A stretch of DNA of 64,000 nucleotides from Escarpia spicata (taxonomy: Eukaryota; Annelida; Polychaeta; Sabellida; Siboglinidae). The notes beneath the pieces are model-generated. The model was not told the DNA's origin, searched no databases, and saw only the letters and a list, made by a program, of their open reading frames with translations. This document shows, piece by piece, positions 51,601 through 60,260 of the stretch; position 1 is the stretch's first letter, and each line of letters opens with the position of its first letter. The stretch is taken from contig OZ023214.1 of the NCBI GenBank assembly GCA_963995525.1, forward strand, positions 50,844,578 through 50,908,577. The letters are read 5' to 3'. Both the position numbers and the translations under genes were made by a program.

Positions 51601-53147
51601 ATGAAACACTAAATACATTTACTCAATGCTAACATGATTGTCTTCAAAATCTATGCATTTTAAAATAAACAAAACATAGGAGTTTATGCAAATGTATGTT
51701 GGTAAATAATTGAATAACTTTAAGTGTGCTTCATGAAACTGACCCCTTGTGTTTACAGATTTGGAATACTATTTAGTATTTCAGTTACAATTTGTGAAAA
51801 AATTATTAATTTACCTTATAAACTCCTAATGAAACTACTCAATTAAGTGCAAACAGGAAATTTTAGCAAGTTACCAAACACGTTACTGATTGTTCAGTCG
51901 GCTTCAGGAAAGGAAACGCTAATGAAAAGTAAAGGCCAAATGATGCAACTTAGTGACTAGTCCGACACTGTTGGTCCTTCGTTGCCGTCAGGCTTCAAGT
52001 TCTGCTGGTATCGTCTTGTCTACCACTGCTGTTTGCTGCCCCTGATTAAACTAGTCATTTCTTCTGATGACTGCAATGAGATCTACGAAATCACATGTAT
52101 TTGTTTCTAGTAATGACACATTTATTTGAACATTTAATTGAGATAAGAAACTGCTTGTTTTCTTTATGAAATAAAAGCCGCTTTTACTATGTGCTACAAC
52201 TGTCATATATATGATACAACAGTATGATTAATGGTACCTGGCACATTTATTTTTAAGGACTAATAAAACAATATCAGGAATAGTTGTTTCTGAGTCGGCT
52301 AGTCTGACGGACTAGTCAGCTAAATCCATCATGCACCCTGCCATCTACTGTACATTTCCTTTATTGTATGTTCATGTGTGGCTTATCTGGTGATATCATT
52401 TTTTCACAAGTTTATTATTTCCATATGACACACATGGAAAATAAAAACTTTTGGAAAATGAAAACTTTTGAAACTAATATAAGTGGATATAAGTACAACC
52501 AGAATCTTGTCATTTGAATGTTATACCCTTGGGAAGACATGATGCCCCTCCAAGTCTGTGGCCTTCATAGTAGCTTCACAAAACATAGTAGATACTAGTA
52601 GTGCTAGATGAATGATGCATCCCTTGTACTTTCAGGAGTATCGTACGCTGTTTGAAGACGTCAGCAGCAACGCTGGAGAGAAAACTCTTGAGGACAAGTT
52701 CTTTGAACATGAGGTTTGTTGCTTTCCCAGCATCTTATGCCTTTTCTTACCATCAGCCGATACAGATGCCAAATTGAAAGTGATATGTAATTCGTTATCA
52801 TAGGTGGCCAGAACGTCCCAGGTATGCTCTTTCCTGACTAATACAGTATGGTTTCCGTTCTGTGTTCCGACTGTACTGTGCAGATCAACTGTTCTTAATG
52901 TTGTCATTTGTAGATTGTTATTACTAAACGATATTGTACAGTCAGATCAACAACCATCTATACATCATGTGTCTGCCGCTTGCAGGTTCAGCTGATGAAG
53001 AACGCGTTCATGCAGCAGTTCCACTTTGGTGTCTTCTACGCGTACGTTAAACTGAAGGAGCAGGAGTGTCGCAATATCATCTGGATCGCCGAGTGTGTGG
53101 CCCAGCGACATCGGGCCAAGATCGACAGCTACATCCCAATATTCTAG
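42489..53147 (+). CDS. ATP6V0D1: V-type proton ATPase V0 subunit d, eight coding exons
   Basis: Subunit d caps the membrane V0 proton-pore ring and links it to the central rotor of V1; the enzyme acidifies lysosomes, endosomes and secretory vesicles. Exons: 42489-42609, 48277-48448, 48878-49056, 50329-50408, 50674-50751, 51366-51542, 52636-52713, 52986-53147. All splice sites are AG/GT and the phases join to 348 codons plus stop, against about 350 in animals. Hallmarks: [125 protein letters not shown] and C-terminal YIPIF. Invertebrates usually have one ortholog of vertebrate ATP6V0D1 and D2. It appears intact. Confidence 0.97.
43190..44260 (+). repeat. Dispersed repeat in ATP6V0D intron 1, split by a hAT-like insert
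   Basis: 43190-43365 and 44112-44260 match the two halves of the 2465-3010 repeat in inverse orientation. The sequence between them is the insert at 43373-44111. The central part present in the other copy is missing here. Confidence 0.7.
43373..44111. mobile_element. Non-autonomous hAT-like element with AAATACAAATAC subterminal repeats
   Basis: Both ends are packed with AAATACAAATACTT and AAGTATTTGAAAGTATTTGA motifs in opposite orientations, typical of hAT subterminal repeats. GTCAGATA (43365) and GTCTGATA (44112) could be an 8-bp target duplication with one change. There is no transposase ORF. Exact ends are uncertain. Confidence 0.6.
44261..45230. other. Intron sequence of ATP6V0D, probable low-grade repeats
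   Basis: No coding signal. TTCTTATATAG near 44435 recurs at about 59000 in another gene and probably marks a widespread repeat. The rest is not recognised. Confidence 0.5.
45240..46140 (-). mobile_element. LINE reverse transcriptase 3' fragment (ATP6V0D intron 1)
   Basis: Minus strand. The frame 46140-45559 starts at the catalytic block (IFADDSILY) and continues with [27 protein letters not shown] and [20 protein letters not shown]. After stops, a C-terminal [16 protein letters not shown] is readable near 45380-45330. It is 5'-truncated right before the FADD motif. A 48-bp direct duplication at 45441-45536 lies inside the C-terminal coding part. The family is different from the 11-16 kb LINE. 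Confidence 0.88.
45441..45536. repeat. 48-bp direct tandem duplication
   Basis: Two adjacent copies starting GTTTCGTGTACGGGAGCATG, differing by one base (GTGGTAGGG against GTGGTCGGG). It is within the LINE fragment. Confidence 0.95.
46141..47950. other. ATP6V0D intron 1, no gene recognised
   Basis: A GC-richer stretch at 46150-46950 has an open frame (46591-46818) without recognisable similarity. At 47150-47310 there is a copy of a repeat (CAGGGCAAGTAAAGATCCCA, TGTCGTGGACTCAC) also present near 57715-58080. Confidence 0.5.
47965..48318 (+). repeat. 52-bp tandem repeat spanning the ATP6V0D exon 2 acceptor, seven copies
   Basis: ACTTGAAGCTCC recurs at 47965, 48017, 48069, 48121, 48173, 48225 and 48277. 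Each unit has TTGTTTGTAG (polypyrimidine plus AG) followed by the first 42 nt of exon 2. The last copy is the real exon. The first copy reads TTTACAA instead of TTTGTAG and the second TTTGTAT, so they lack the AG; the next five have it. Confidence 0.95.
48277..48448 (+). CDS. ATP6V0D1: ATP6V0D exon 2
   Basis: 172 nt, [14 protein letters not shown] through FLDYVT. Acceptor TTTGTAG at 48276, donor GTAAGT. The acceptor and first 42 nt are the last of seven tandem copies starting near 47965. Confidence 0.94.
48878..49056 (+). CDS. ATP6V0D1: ATP6V0D exon 3
   Basis: 179 nt, [20 protein letters not shown] through LVDTPL. Acceptor CTTACAG, donor GTGGGT. Confidence 0.95.
49078..49407. repeat. About 84-bp tandem repeat, four copies (ATP6V0D intron 3)
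   Basis: GGCTAAGGGGTCGTTT recurs at about 49102, 49186, 49270 and 49355, with TCAACATTTACCTATTAGTG and AATAATATGAC in each unit. Copies are about 90 percent alike by eye. Confidence 0.92.
50329..50408 (+). CDS. ATP6V0D1: ATP6V0D exon 4
   Basis: 80 nt, [20 protein letters not shown] through TLYK. Acceptor TTTCAG, donor GTGCGT. Confidence 0.95.
50674..50751 (+). CDS. ATP6V0D1: ATP6V0D exon 5
   Basis: 78 nt, [16 protein letters not shown] through CEILA, phase 0. Acceptor TTCAG, donor GTATGT. Confidence 0.94.
50885..51060. mobile_element. MITE-like copy (ATP6V0D intron 5)
   Basis: Shares TTGGAACTTCACTAGTAAGATC, TGACCTGA, ATTTGGGA and TAGGGTGA in order with 57415-57573, and ends AACGTTCCACTGTA. 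The ends resemble the mariner-type MITE at 27757. No ORF. Confidence 0.6.
51366..51542 (+). CDS. ATP6V0D1: ATP6V0D exon 6
   Basis: 177 nt, [20 protein letters not shown] through VAEYYG. Acceptor CTTTTAG, donor GTAAGT. Confidence 0.95.
51600..52600. other. ATP6V0D intron 6, nothing recognised
   Basis: AT-rich sequence without clear repeats or coding signal. Confidence 0.6.
52636..52713 (+). CDS. ATP6V0D1: ATP6V0D exon 7
   Basis: 78 nt, [12 protein letters not shown] through EDKFFEHE. Acceptor TTTCAG, donor GTTTGT. Confidence 0.94.
52986..53147 (+). CDS. ATP6V0D1: ATP6V0D exon 8 (C-terminal)
   Basis: 162 nt, [20 protein letters not shown], then [20 protein letters not shown] and YIPIF with TAG. 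Acceptor TTGCAG. Confidence 0.96.
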   Translation, partial: VQLMKNAFMQQFHFGVFYAYVKLKEQECRNIIWIAECVAQRHRAKIDSYIPIF

Positions 53148-53690
53148 CGTCTCACACTCGCAACAATGCTCGACAGGTTCTTTGCAACCACTGAAAATAA
53201 TGGCTTTTGTTCGAGTAACAATGCACAAATTAACAACAATGCTCGTGAAATATGTTGGCACTTAATGCAGTATAAATAAGTGGACCCCCAAATGAAGAAC
53301 TAATCAGAAAGAAGCTGCCAAAAATGTTCAAGTACCATGACGGTACACTGACAGAAGGGTGTAGTGTACGTACTTATTAGAATGTAGTTAAGCATAAGTG
53401 ATGTTGTATTATTCATAATTAATTGCCAAGTGTGTATGTAAACATACACTGTTTATGTCTGTATGAAGAAAGGTGTATATTATGGAAACTGTTCTTAGCC
53501 GATGGGGATTGTACTAACACTAGACCATGCCATGTCTTGTATCTGGTTAAGTGTAGGTGTGATTGAGTGTTGGTGTGAATGTGTATGGATGGATGTCTCT
53601 TGTTTCTGTGTGAAGCCAGCCAGGCCACACATGCCTTTCACTGCTTCCATATGCTTATACACACATCAACATTCCAATGTGTAAATACTA

Positions 53691-53696
53691 AATAAA
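53691..53696 (+). terminator. ATP6V0D polyadenylation signal
   Basis: AATAAA 544 bp after the stop codon. It is a plausible end of the 3' UTR (53148 to about 53715); no stronger signal lies earlier. Confidence 0.6.
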
Positions 53697-53714
53697 CACT
53701 AAAATAGAGGTGTG

Positions 53715-55170
53715 TGATAAGAAAGGAGGTTAGGCGTTCTCACCAGTAGTTATAGCTCCAGCATTAAATCACTGCTTTATAGACACAACGCAATACCTAC
53801 TAATGCAGGAATAGGGCACTGTTATCGTTCTGTGACACCAGCTATGTAGGTCACGCGTGTTGTAGGCTGGGTGAAAAGGCTGCTTAAATCCAAATGTGTT
53901 CAAAGAATTACTACTTGTTTTCTTTGTAAAAAGGTTTTGGTTGAATGACGGCAATATGACTGAAGTAGTTATTGATGTGTAGAGAACTGTCTCACTTATG
54001 CTACCTGTATTGGTGGTGCGTTGCATCGGTTTGAACTGTAAGGTATGTTTTGTCATTGTGGAGTTTTGCTTGTTATGCTAAATGGAAACATCTCGGCTTT
54101 ACATCAATATCATCGTTGTAAGTCGACGGTGTGCAAAGTTAGGGTTTGTTGAAATGATCTACCTCTAGAATTAAGTGTTTGAGAAATCAGTGTTAACAGA
54201 TGTCAAATTTTATCCCTCAAAATTTAATCTAAAAATATTACAAATCCGATCACTCAAAACATGTGTACGTTGTCTAAAAATCTGCTTTCAGTCCTGCATG
54301 CTTACGTAATTATTCACCAGTTGATCAAACACAACTTACGGTCCAGACCAGTATGTCACGTTTAATGTGGGACAGCGGTACTGTTACTGAATATGTAAAG
54401 ACTAATGTTATTTGTATAGGGAGATGTTAAAACAATTGCATAAAACACTTAACATAGGAGCAAACTAATAAATGTGTATATTAAATGATGTACCATTGAT
54501 TTGTTTTAAGATATAATGCCATGATATCAAATGACCATTCTTACAGTGTTAATTAACGATAAGTCGGCAAAGAAAGCCATCATAATTGATGCATTATTCA
54601 CATTAAAACAATGGTCCTTACTCCCCAGTTATGCAACTAGCAAAGTCTACATGCAGTGACACTTTGATGAGGTTAAGTACCAATGTACACCTGATCTGTA
54701 TGACTGAAGAGGAGGCACTTTGTGAAGACATACAGTGATATTGCCAGTTGGCTGTCCACGCTGTGAAGTCTTGGTACCATCATTAAGTTCATCTGCTTGT
54801 ACAGTGCCATATTCTGCACAGGAACCATTTGGAGCACCTCACAAATCAATCTTGAACCAGTCAGATATCTACTTGATAAACATTTGCCAAGTTTCAAACA
54901 ACAGCAAACATTTACTGCCGGGCTCCAGTGCTCCATAACTGTATCGCTAGTGTTGGTCAGCATAGGTGGACATACCTACGTGCCTGCGTTTTGTAATGTT
55001 CACCAGCTTTTGTGGCATTCATCCTTCGTGGCTGTGAGAGACAGATTCCCGAGACATGTGATGTCCTTTTGTACGTCGCTGATTCTTCCCTCCAACAGAT
55101 CTTTTCATATGCAACTTTATTTTCGATGGTGCCTGAAAATTCAAAGGAAAGTCAGACAACTTTGTTAACA
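53715..55170. other. Intergenic stretch, nothing recognised
   Basis: Several short open frames (for example 54797-55168) show no familiar motif or codon pattern. It separates the ATP6V0D 3' end from the pogo element. Confidence 0.5.
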
Positions 55171-55175
55171 TTCCA

Positions 55176-55241
55176 GTGTGGATGGCGTGTGGATGGCGTG
55201 TGGATGGCGTGTGGATGGCGTGTGGATGGCGTGTGGATGGT
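55176..55241. repeat. 11-bp tandem repeat, six copies
   Basis: GTGTGGATGGC repeated about six times, the last changed to GTG. Confidence 0.95.
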
Positions 55242-55491
55242 GTAATGATGCACTTCTATAGCGCTTATATACCCAGGAATCTGAGCTCAAGAATTAGGGT
55301 GGGAATTCAATTATAAATAAGTCTTGAGTTATTTTACAAAAGGTAGCTATATTTTCAGATGATTTTAGCATAATAGGCAGTTGATTTCAGATTTTGGGTG
55401 CAGCTACAGAGAAAGCATGTTTGCCAAAGTTAAGCTTAGTCTTGGGAACAAAAAATTGTGAAACAGATGATCAGAGGTTCCTTGGGATATA

Positions 55492-56663
55492 CAGTAAACC
55501 TTGCCTAAGTCAGATTCAATCGGACCGAGTGGTTTAATCCGAGTTATGTCAAAATCTGACTTAGCCGAAGATGACATATCCCAGCGCTAAAGGCAATCCT
55601 CTAAAAGCCCTTAGGTAACGGTGAATAACGCTTGAATGTCACTGGATACTGCGGTAATTCTACATGTGTTGATGTATACAAGCAACATACAACATTATGC
55701 AGTATTAGAATAGTTATGTGCTTCATTTTGGCACGAATACCTAAGGTTATAGCTTAGTACCGGTAATTATTATTGATTGTAAATGTCAGTCATCTTCTAC
55801 CTCATGATAATGGCCTGTACTTGTCGGTCAACTCTTCGATTTCACGAGAATCAAACCAGAATGTCTTAATTAGCATCCATAAAGCAGAACATGTGCCACT
55901 GAGTTTTGTTATCTTATCTTCAGACACCGAGACTTCGTCGCCCTCATCAATGATCTGCTCGTTATTTGGAGTAGCCAACGTTTGTGCCGTCTCGTCCATA
56001 CCAACACAATTGTCCATCGTGCAAACAACATCTCCATACATCTCGTGGAGCTTATTCCGTACGTTTCTGAACGAAGGAGCTGCTTCGCCTTCATCCTCGT
56101 CTTGACGCTCAACACCTTAGACGAATCCCGTTTTGTAGGAGTTTAGAAGTGTTTCCGGTTTCGTTTTGTTCCACGCTGGTTTCAGGGCAATGACGACGTC
56201 CAACATAGTTCAACTTCTTGAGGAAATGGTGCGACTCCTTCTGATGCCTCAAGTCTGCTGGTGGCTAGGATGTACCGGTAATGGAACGTCATGTTCTTGG
56301 TTATACCAGCGTCCATTGGCCTGGTGATGCTGGTTGTATTAGATGGGTGAAGACGTGACGCCTACGTACGTTGCTGTGGCAGTCTGGATTATTTTGTGGA
56401 ATAGCCGTTTCACTTTTATTTCATATGGTACATATACTCCAAGCAACCAAGTGATTTTGTTGAATACTGCGACCCGACTTAGGCGAGGAAAAACACATTA
56501 TCTCGGATCAAATGGACCGACTCAGTTATTCTGAGTGCGGCGAAGATCCGACTTACATAATCCGACTTAGACAAAGATTTTTATGGGAAATACATTACAA
56601 ATCAACCGTTCCTCGGAATTCTGTCCGAGTTGAGCGAAGATCCGACTTAGGCGAGGTTTACTG
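55492..56663 (-). mobile_element. pogo/Tigger-like DNA transposon with inverted ends
   Basis: The left end is CAGTAAACCTTGCCTAAGTC; the right end read in reverse is CAGTAAACCTCGCCTAAGTC. Both are flanked by TA, the expected target duplication. The TCCGACTTAG motif recurs several times near the right end. The inside has a transposase C-terminal remnant on the minus strand. At 1172 bp it is internally deleted. Confidence 0.93.
55800..56345 (-). pseudogene. Tigger-type transposase C-terminal remnant
   Basis: From 56345 downward the minus strand reads NTTSITRPMDAGITKNMTFH, the conserved end of the DDE domain in pogo/Tigger proteins (normally PPNTTS..QP.D.G), then AWNKTKPETLL and, in the 56041-55802 frame, MYGDVVCTMDNCVGMDE. 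A stop interrupts the frame near 56115. The DNA-binding N-terminus and most of the catalytic core are missing. Confidence 0.8.
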
Positions 56664-56737
56664 TATAAAAAATGCAGGAGACTAACCAAATAGGATGACT
56701 GTTATGAAGAAAGGGTACATAATAATAAATTAATATG

Positions 56738-56887
56738 CTAATATAATGAAGTCTCAATTCTGCTATAAATGAAGATGCCTACTTTGAGTGGATGTTGCCC
56801 CTTGACCTCTGCAGCATTCTGATGACCTTGACCTGGATGCCACAGACACAACATGGAGTCCTCCCCTCCTGTCACGACAGTCTCCGC
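56738..56887 (-). CDS. WDR89: WDR89-like last visible exon
   Basis: AETVVTGGEDSMLCLWHPGQ onward, acceptor TTTGCAG. The reading frame ends at TAG 56740-56738 unless the GTAGGC donor near 56777 is used. Confidence 0.75.
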   Translation of the reverse strand, partial: AETVVTGGEDSMLCLWHPGQGHQNAAEVKGQHPLKVGIFIYSRIETSLY

Positions 56888-59375
56888 CTGCAAACAAATT
56901 CCAAAAAATTTATTCAAACAAACATTATTGGCTGCAATAGCCACCGCATCATTTTTTATAGAGACATAATTACATAATTATGTTGTTTAAAAAGTATACA
57001 CTGGAATTAAAAAAAAAATTGTATCCATAACTATACAGTTAATCACATTTGAATAATTAGAAGACATTGAACCACTTACTCAAATGCCTAAACCTGTAAG
57101 GACAAATTATGATAGGTGACATTTTCAACTAAACATAAAATGCAAAAAGTAATTACCCAGGTAAATAAATTAATAATATTATTCTGATATTTCAGAACTA
57201 GCAATAGTATCAAATCATTCAAAGTAATAAAACAAATAACAAATATATTCACTTATAATCATTCTGAGTGATTGTAAGTGAATATATTTCATTATTTTGT
57301 ATGAATTGATCTAGTTACTAAAAATGGTAAACTGTTCGTACTGATAACAAATTTCTTTACCGACCACATGAATATCTCTATAGATACAAGGTCATTGTTT
57401 TGTGTCATACATTCACTACAGTGGAAACTATCCAGTAAGATCGGCCTCAACTTCAAGCCTGGGCCAAAGTGACCTGAGTAGACTGTATTAGTGGAACTAA
57501 TTTTATATTTTACTATTACGGAAATCATTTGGGATTATCATAGGGTGATTGCCATTGTGAGGTGGCTGTATGTGTGTGTACATTCATGTAGGACACAGTG
57601 GGTCCATTGAAACAGTGTATACACTGCCTGTCCGGTGTCTCTTGGACGCCTGACTGGGAAGCAATACTAGCCGCTGGGAGGTAGATCCAGTGGGTTAGAG
57701 ATAGACACCACCACTCTGTGAGTCCACGACAGGTTACACATTTACCCCCTGTGTGGGATCTTTTACTTCTCCTGGCTTAGACACCAGAAGGTTACACATT
57801 TACCCCCTGTGTGGGATCTTTTACTTCTCCTGGCTTACACACCAGAAGGTTACACATTTACCCCCTGTGTGGGATCTTTTACTTCTCCTGGCTTAGACAC
57901 CAGAAGGTTACACATTTACCCCCTGTGTGGGATCTTTTACTTCTCCTGGCTTAGACACCAGAAGGTTACACATTTACCCCTTGTGTGGGATCTTTTACTT
58001 CTCCTGGCTTACACACCAGAAGGTTACACATTTACCCCCTGTGTGGGATCTTTTACTTCTCCTGGCTTAGACACCAGATAGAAGGGACCCACGGCTTTAG
58101 TGTCTCCTCCAAAAGACAGTTTTGAAATGGCAGCAGGTGGCATAGAACCACTGCTCCACTGACCGACAGTCCGGCGCTCCACCGCGTGACCACAGCTCCA
58201 CACTATTATGCAGGTGACCTTAAAGTGACCTTCCACTGTAAATGGCAATGTCCATTTTAACACCTAAACTTTTTTAACACCTAAACTTTTGATTTTACTG
58301 TTATCTCTATAATATTATGAGTGTTTCGATTTGAATATTACAAATTTACAATTAAGGGCCAATGTCTGCAAAAGTGTACAAATTGGGTTGTAGCAGATAC
58401 CAAACAATTTTTGAAGCACAAAACTTATCTGTGTGTCTCAGTGAGTTAAAGCACAAAGTTTACCTGAGCGTCCAAGGAGAGATAAAGCTCAAGGCTTACC
58501 TGAGCTCCCAGGTGAAATAAAACAAAGCTTACCTGAGCATCCCAGGTGAGACAGCGAACGTCCTGCGAGTGACCACCGTCCATCGAGGAGACATACTCCA
58601 GACAGTCGCAGGAGGAAGTCCTCAGTAGGTGAAGACGTCCACTGACAAAGGCAAGTTACTATGAGAGATCGATGTTGTTTGATGTAGAATTACACAGTAC
58701 ATATATGTTCCAATATCTTCACTACCCAACTGTGTTTTAACGAACCACAATTTTCAAATATAATTTGACAGTTGTCTGTTTAACTTTGATTTGTGACTCA
58801 ATTTTGAAGTGATGTGCCATAACGATTATACAAAAAATCCGACCTGGTGCAACAAGTGTAAAAGAAGACATGTACAGTACACAAGGCCCGTACCTGTGGT
58901 TGCCGGCCAGCACATGGAGTCTGTTGTCTCCCGTAGGTTGGAAACAGTCAACAACGTAATCCAACTTCTTCTCGCCCTGTTGCAAGTAAAGAAAGATAAG
59001 TTCTTATATAGCACAGTAGCAAGTCTTTGGGACTCCTCGAACCATGTTACACATTACTGACACAAGCAATGCAGGTTACAGGAGGAAAAGAATCTGAGAA
59101 ACAACTATGTTGGCAATAAACATTGGGACACAGTGTACATAAAAGCAATCATGAAGAATGTATTGAGCACATTATTTTAATTAATAACTAATTATTTGTC
59201 TTGTCTGGTTTCTTGAAATGTGACACAGACAAAGGCCAAGCGAATCACTTGAAACACTTCAAAAGAATACATGTTTCTTGGGAGGTAATTGTCACGTCGA
59301 ATACAAATGTAGTTTTATAAGTATACTCACCTGGAATGCGTCGCGTACATCCTTGACATGTGTGAGAGCGTCAAA
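56738..59375 (-). CDS. WDR89: WDR89-like WD-repeat protein, C-terminal four exons (partial)
   Basis: Exons: 59375-59331, 58976-58894, 58641-58533 and 56887-about 56738, with consensus AG/GT junctions and joining phases. Peptides: FDALTHVKDVRDAFQ; LDYVVDCFQPTGDNRLHVLA; GRLHLLRTSSCDCLEYV, then DGGHSQDVRCLTWDAQ; AETVVTGGEDSMLCLWHPG. The order (DVR, DYV, tLHVlaG, GRlHLl, GGH...VR, TGGED..LWkPG) matches the last WD repeats of WDR89. The cellular role of WDR89 is poorly known; WD repeats form a beta-propeller scaffold. Upstream exons are not visible up to 64000 and probably lie beyond. The last exon may read to TAG at 56738 or splice at AAA|GTAGGC (56777), so the C-terminus is uncertain. Confidence 0.82.
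57415..57573. mobile_element. MITE-like copy, sister of 50885-51060
   Basis: Starts TACAGTGGAAACTATCCAGT and shares ordered blocks (AGTAAGATC, GTGACCTGA, CATTTGGGA, TAGGGTGA, GAGGTGGCTGTA) with the copy in ATP6V0D intron 5. It lies in the WDR89-like intron. Confidence 0.6.
57732..58079. repeat. 58-bp tandem repeat, six copies
   Basis: Units start at 57732, 57790, 57848, 57906, 57964 and 58022, each GGTTACACATTTACCCCC... to ...GACACCAGAA, with only one or two changes between copies. Part of the unit also occurs singly and inverted at about 47190-47215. It lies in the WDR89-like intron; the open frame across it is an artefact. Confidence 0.96.
58533..58641 (-). CDS. WDR89: WDR89-like exon (109 nt)
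   Basis: GRLHLLRTSSCDCLEYVSSM, then GGHSQDVRCLTWDAQ, acceptor TGTCAG, donor GTAAGC. Confidence 0.83.
58894..58976 (-). CDS. WDR89: WDR89-like exon (83 nt)
   Basis: GEKKLDYVVDCFQPTGDN and LHVLAGNH, acceptor CAACAG, donor GTACGG. Confidence 0.82.
59331..59375 (-). CDS. WDR89: WDR89-like exon (45 nt)
   Basis: FDALTHVKDVRDAFQ, acceptor TTTGCAG, donor GTGAGT, phase 0. Confidence 0.78.
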
Positions 59376-59458
59376 CTGCAAATTTACACCAAGCTGTATG
59401 GCACACCAAACATGGCATGGTACACATTAAAAAACTAATTTAATTTGCTTCATAATGA

Positions 59459-59610
59459 ATGAATGAATGAATCACTTTATTACAGAATATAACATTCCAT
59501 ATACAAAGGATAAGGTAATGGTGCTTCCTATGCACACGTATAATACATAGTTATACATGTACAGGTGTATGTAGATTATGCTTTTCTAATCAAAGAAACC
59601 ACTTTATGCC
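59459..59610 (-). mobile_element. LINE 3'-end-like sequence with (TTCA)n tail
   Basis: On the minus strand it ends in a TTCATTCATTCATT tail at about 59459, and contains a motif (TGTAGATTATG...TAATCAAAGAAAC) that recurs at 62160-62205. It is probably the 3' end of the same LINE family as 62290-62912. Confidence 0.5.
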
Positions 59611-59639
59611 TTGTAAGGGATGTTTACGCGTCATATAAT

Positions 59640-60260
59640 ACATTGTCACTGGTTTTAATGTTCTTTTACTTGGTTGGTTGCTAACACAGTAGTCCTTGGT
59701 TTTACAAGTGTTGGTCTGATATGGTTACACGCAGTGTAGTGCTCTGTCACTGTTTTGCTGCTTTGGACAGTTTGTTGCGTGTCACCAGTGTTCCTTAGTT
59801 TCCCAGTTTGCTGCTCTGGCAGATCTTGTATAGTTACACACACTGTAATGCTTACACGCTACGTAGTGCTCCGTCACTGTTTGCTGCCTTAGCAGTTTGT
59901 CACGTTTTAACACAATATTCCTTGGTTTTACACATGCTGGTATGGTTAGGCTGCTTTGGGCAGTCTGTTGCGTGTCATCAGTGTTCCTTAGTTTTCCTAT
60001 TTGCTTCTCTGGCAGATGTGGTATAATTACATGCAACATAGTGCTGTGTCACTGTTTGCTGGCTTAACAGTTTGTCGCATATTAATGGTATCCCTCATTT
60101 TTACTATTTGGCGTCTCTATAGTTCTTGTAGGTTATACGCAATGTAGTGCTCGATCACTGTTTGTTGCATGTCACCGCAGTGTTCCTTAATTTTTACAAT
60201 GTACTGCTCTGGTAGATCTTGTATAATTTACACACACTGTAATGCTCTCATGTCTGGTTT
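59640..60260. repeat. Irregular tandem-repeat region upstream of the DIRS-like element
   Basis: TCACTGTTT-GCTGCCTTAG, GTGTTCCTTAGTTT and TCTGGCAGATCTTGTATA recur several times with varying spacing of roughly 110-175 bp. It could be diverged minisatellite or the split repeats of the neighbouring DIRS element. Confidence 0.7.

Noticed and set aside
54797..55168. 123-codon ORF between ATP6V0D and the pogo element
   Set aside because: Composition looks random, no domain recognised, and no splice-site or polyadenylation support.
57809..58081. Repetitive ORF with TPEGYTFTPCVG units
   Set aside because: It is the 58-bp intronic tandem repeat read through; no start context, no similarity.
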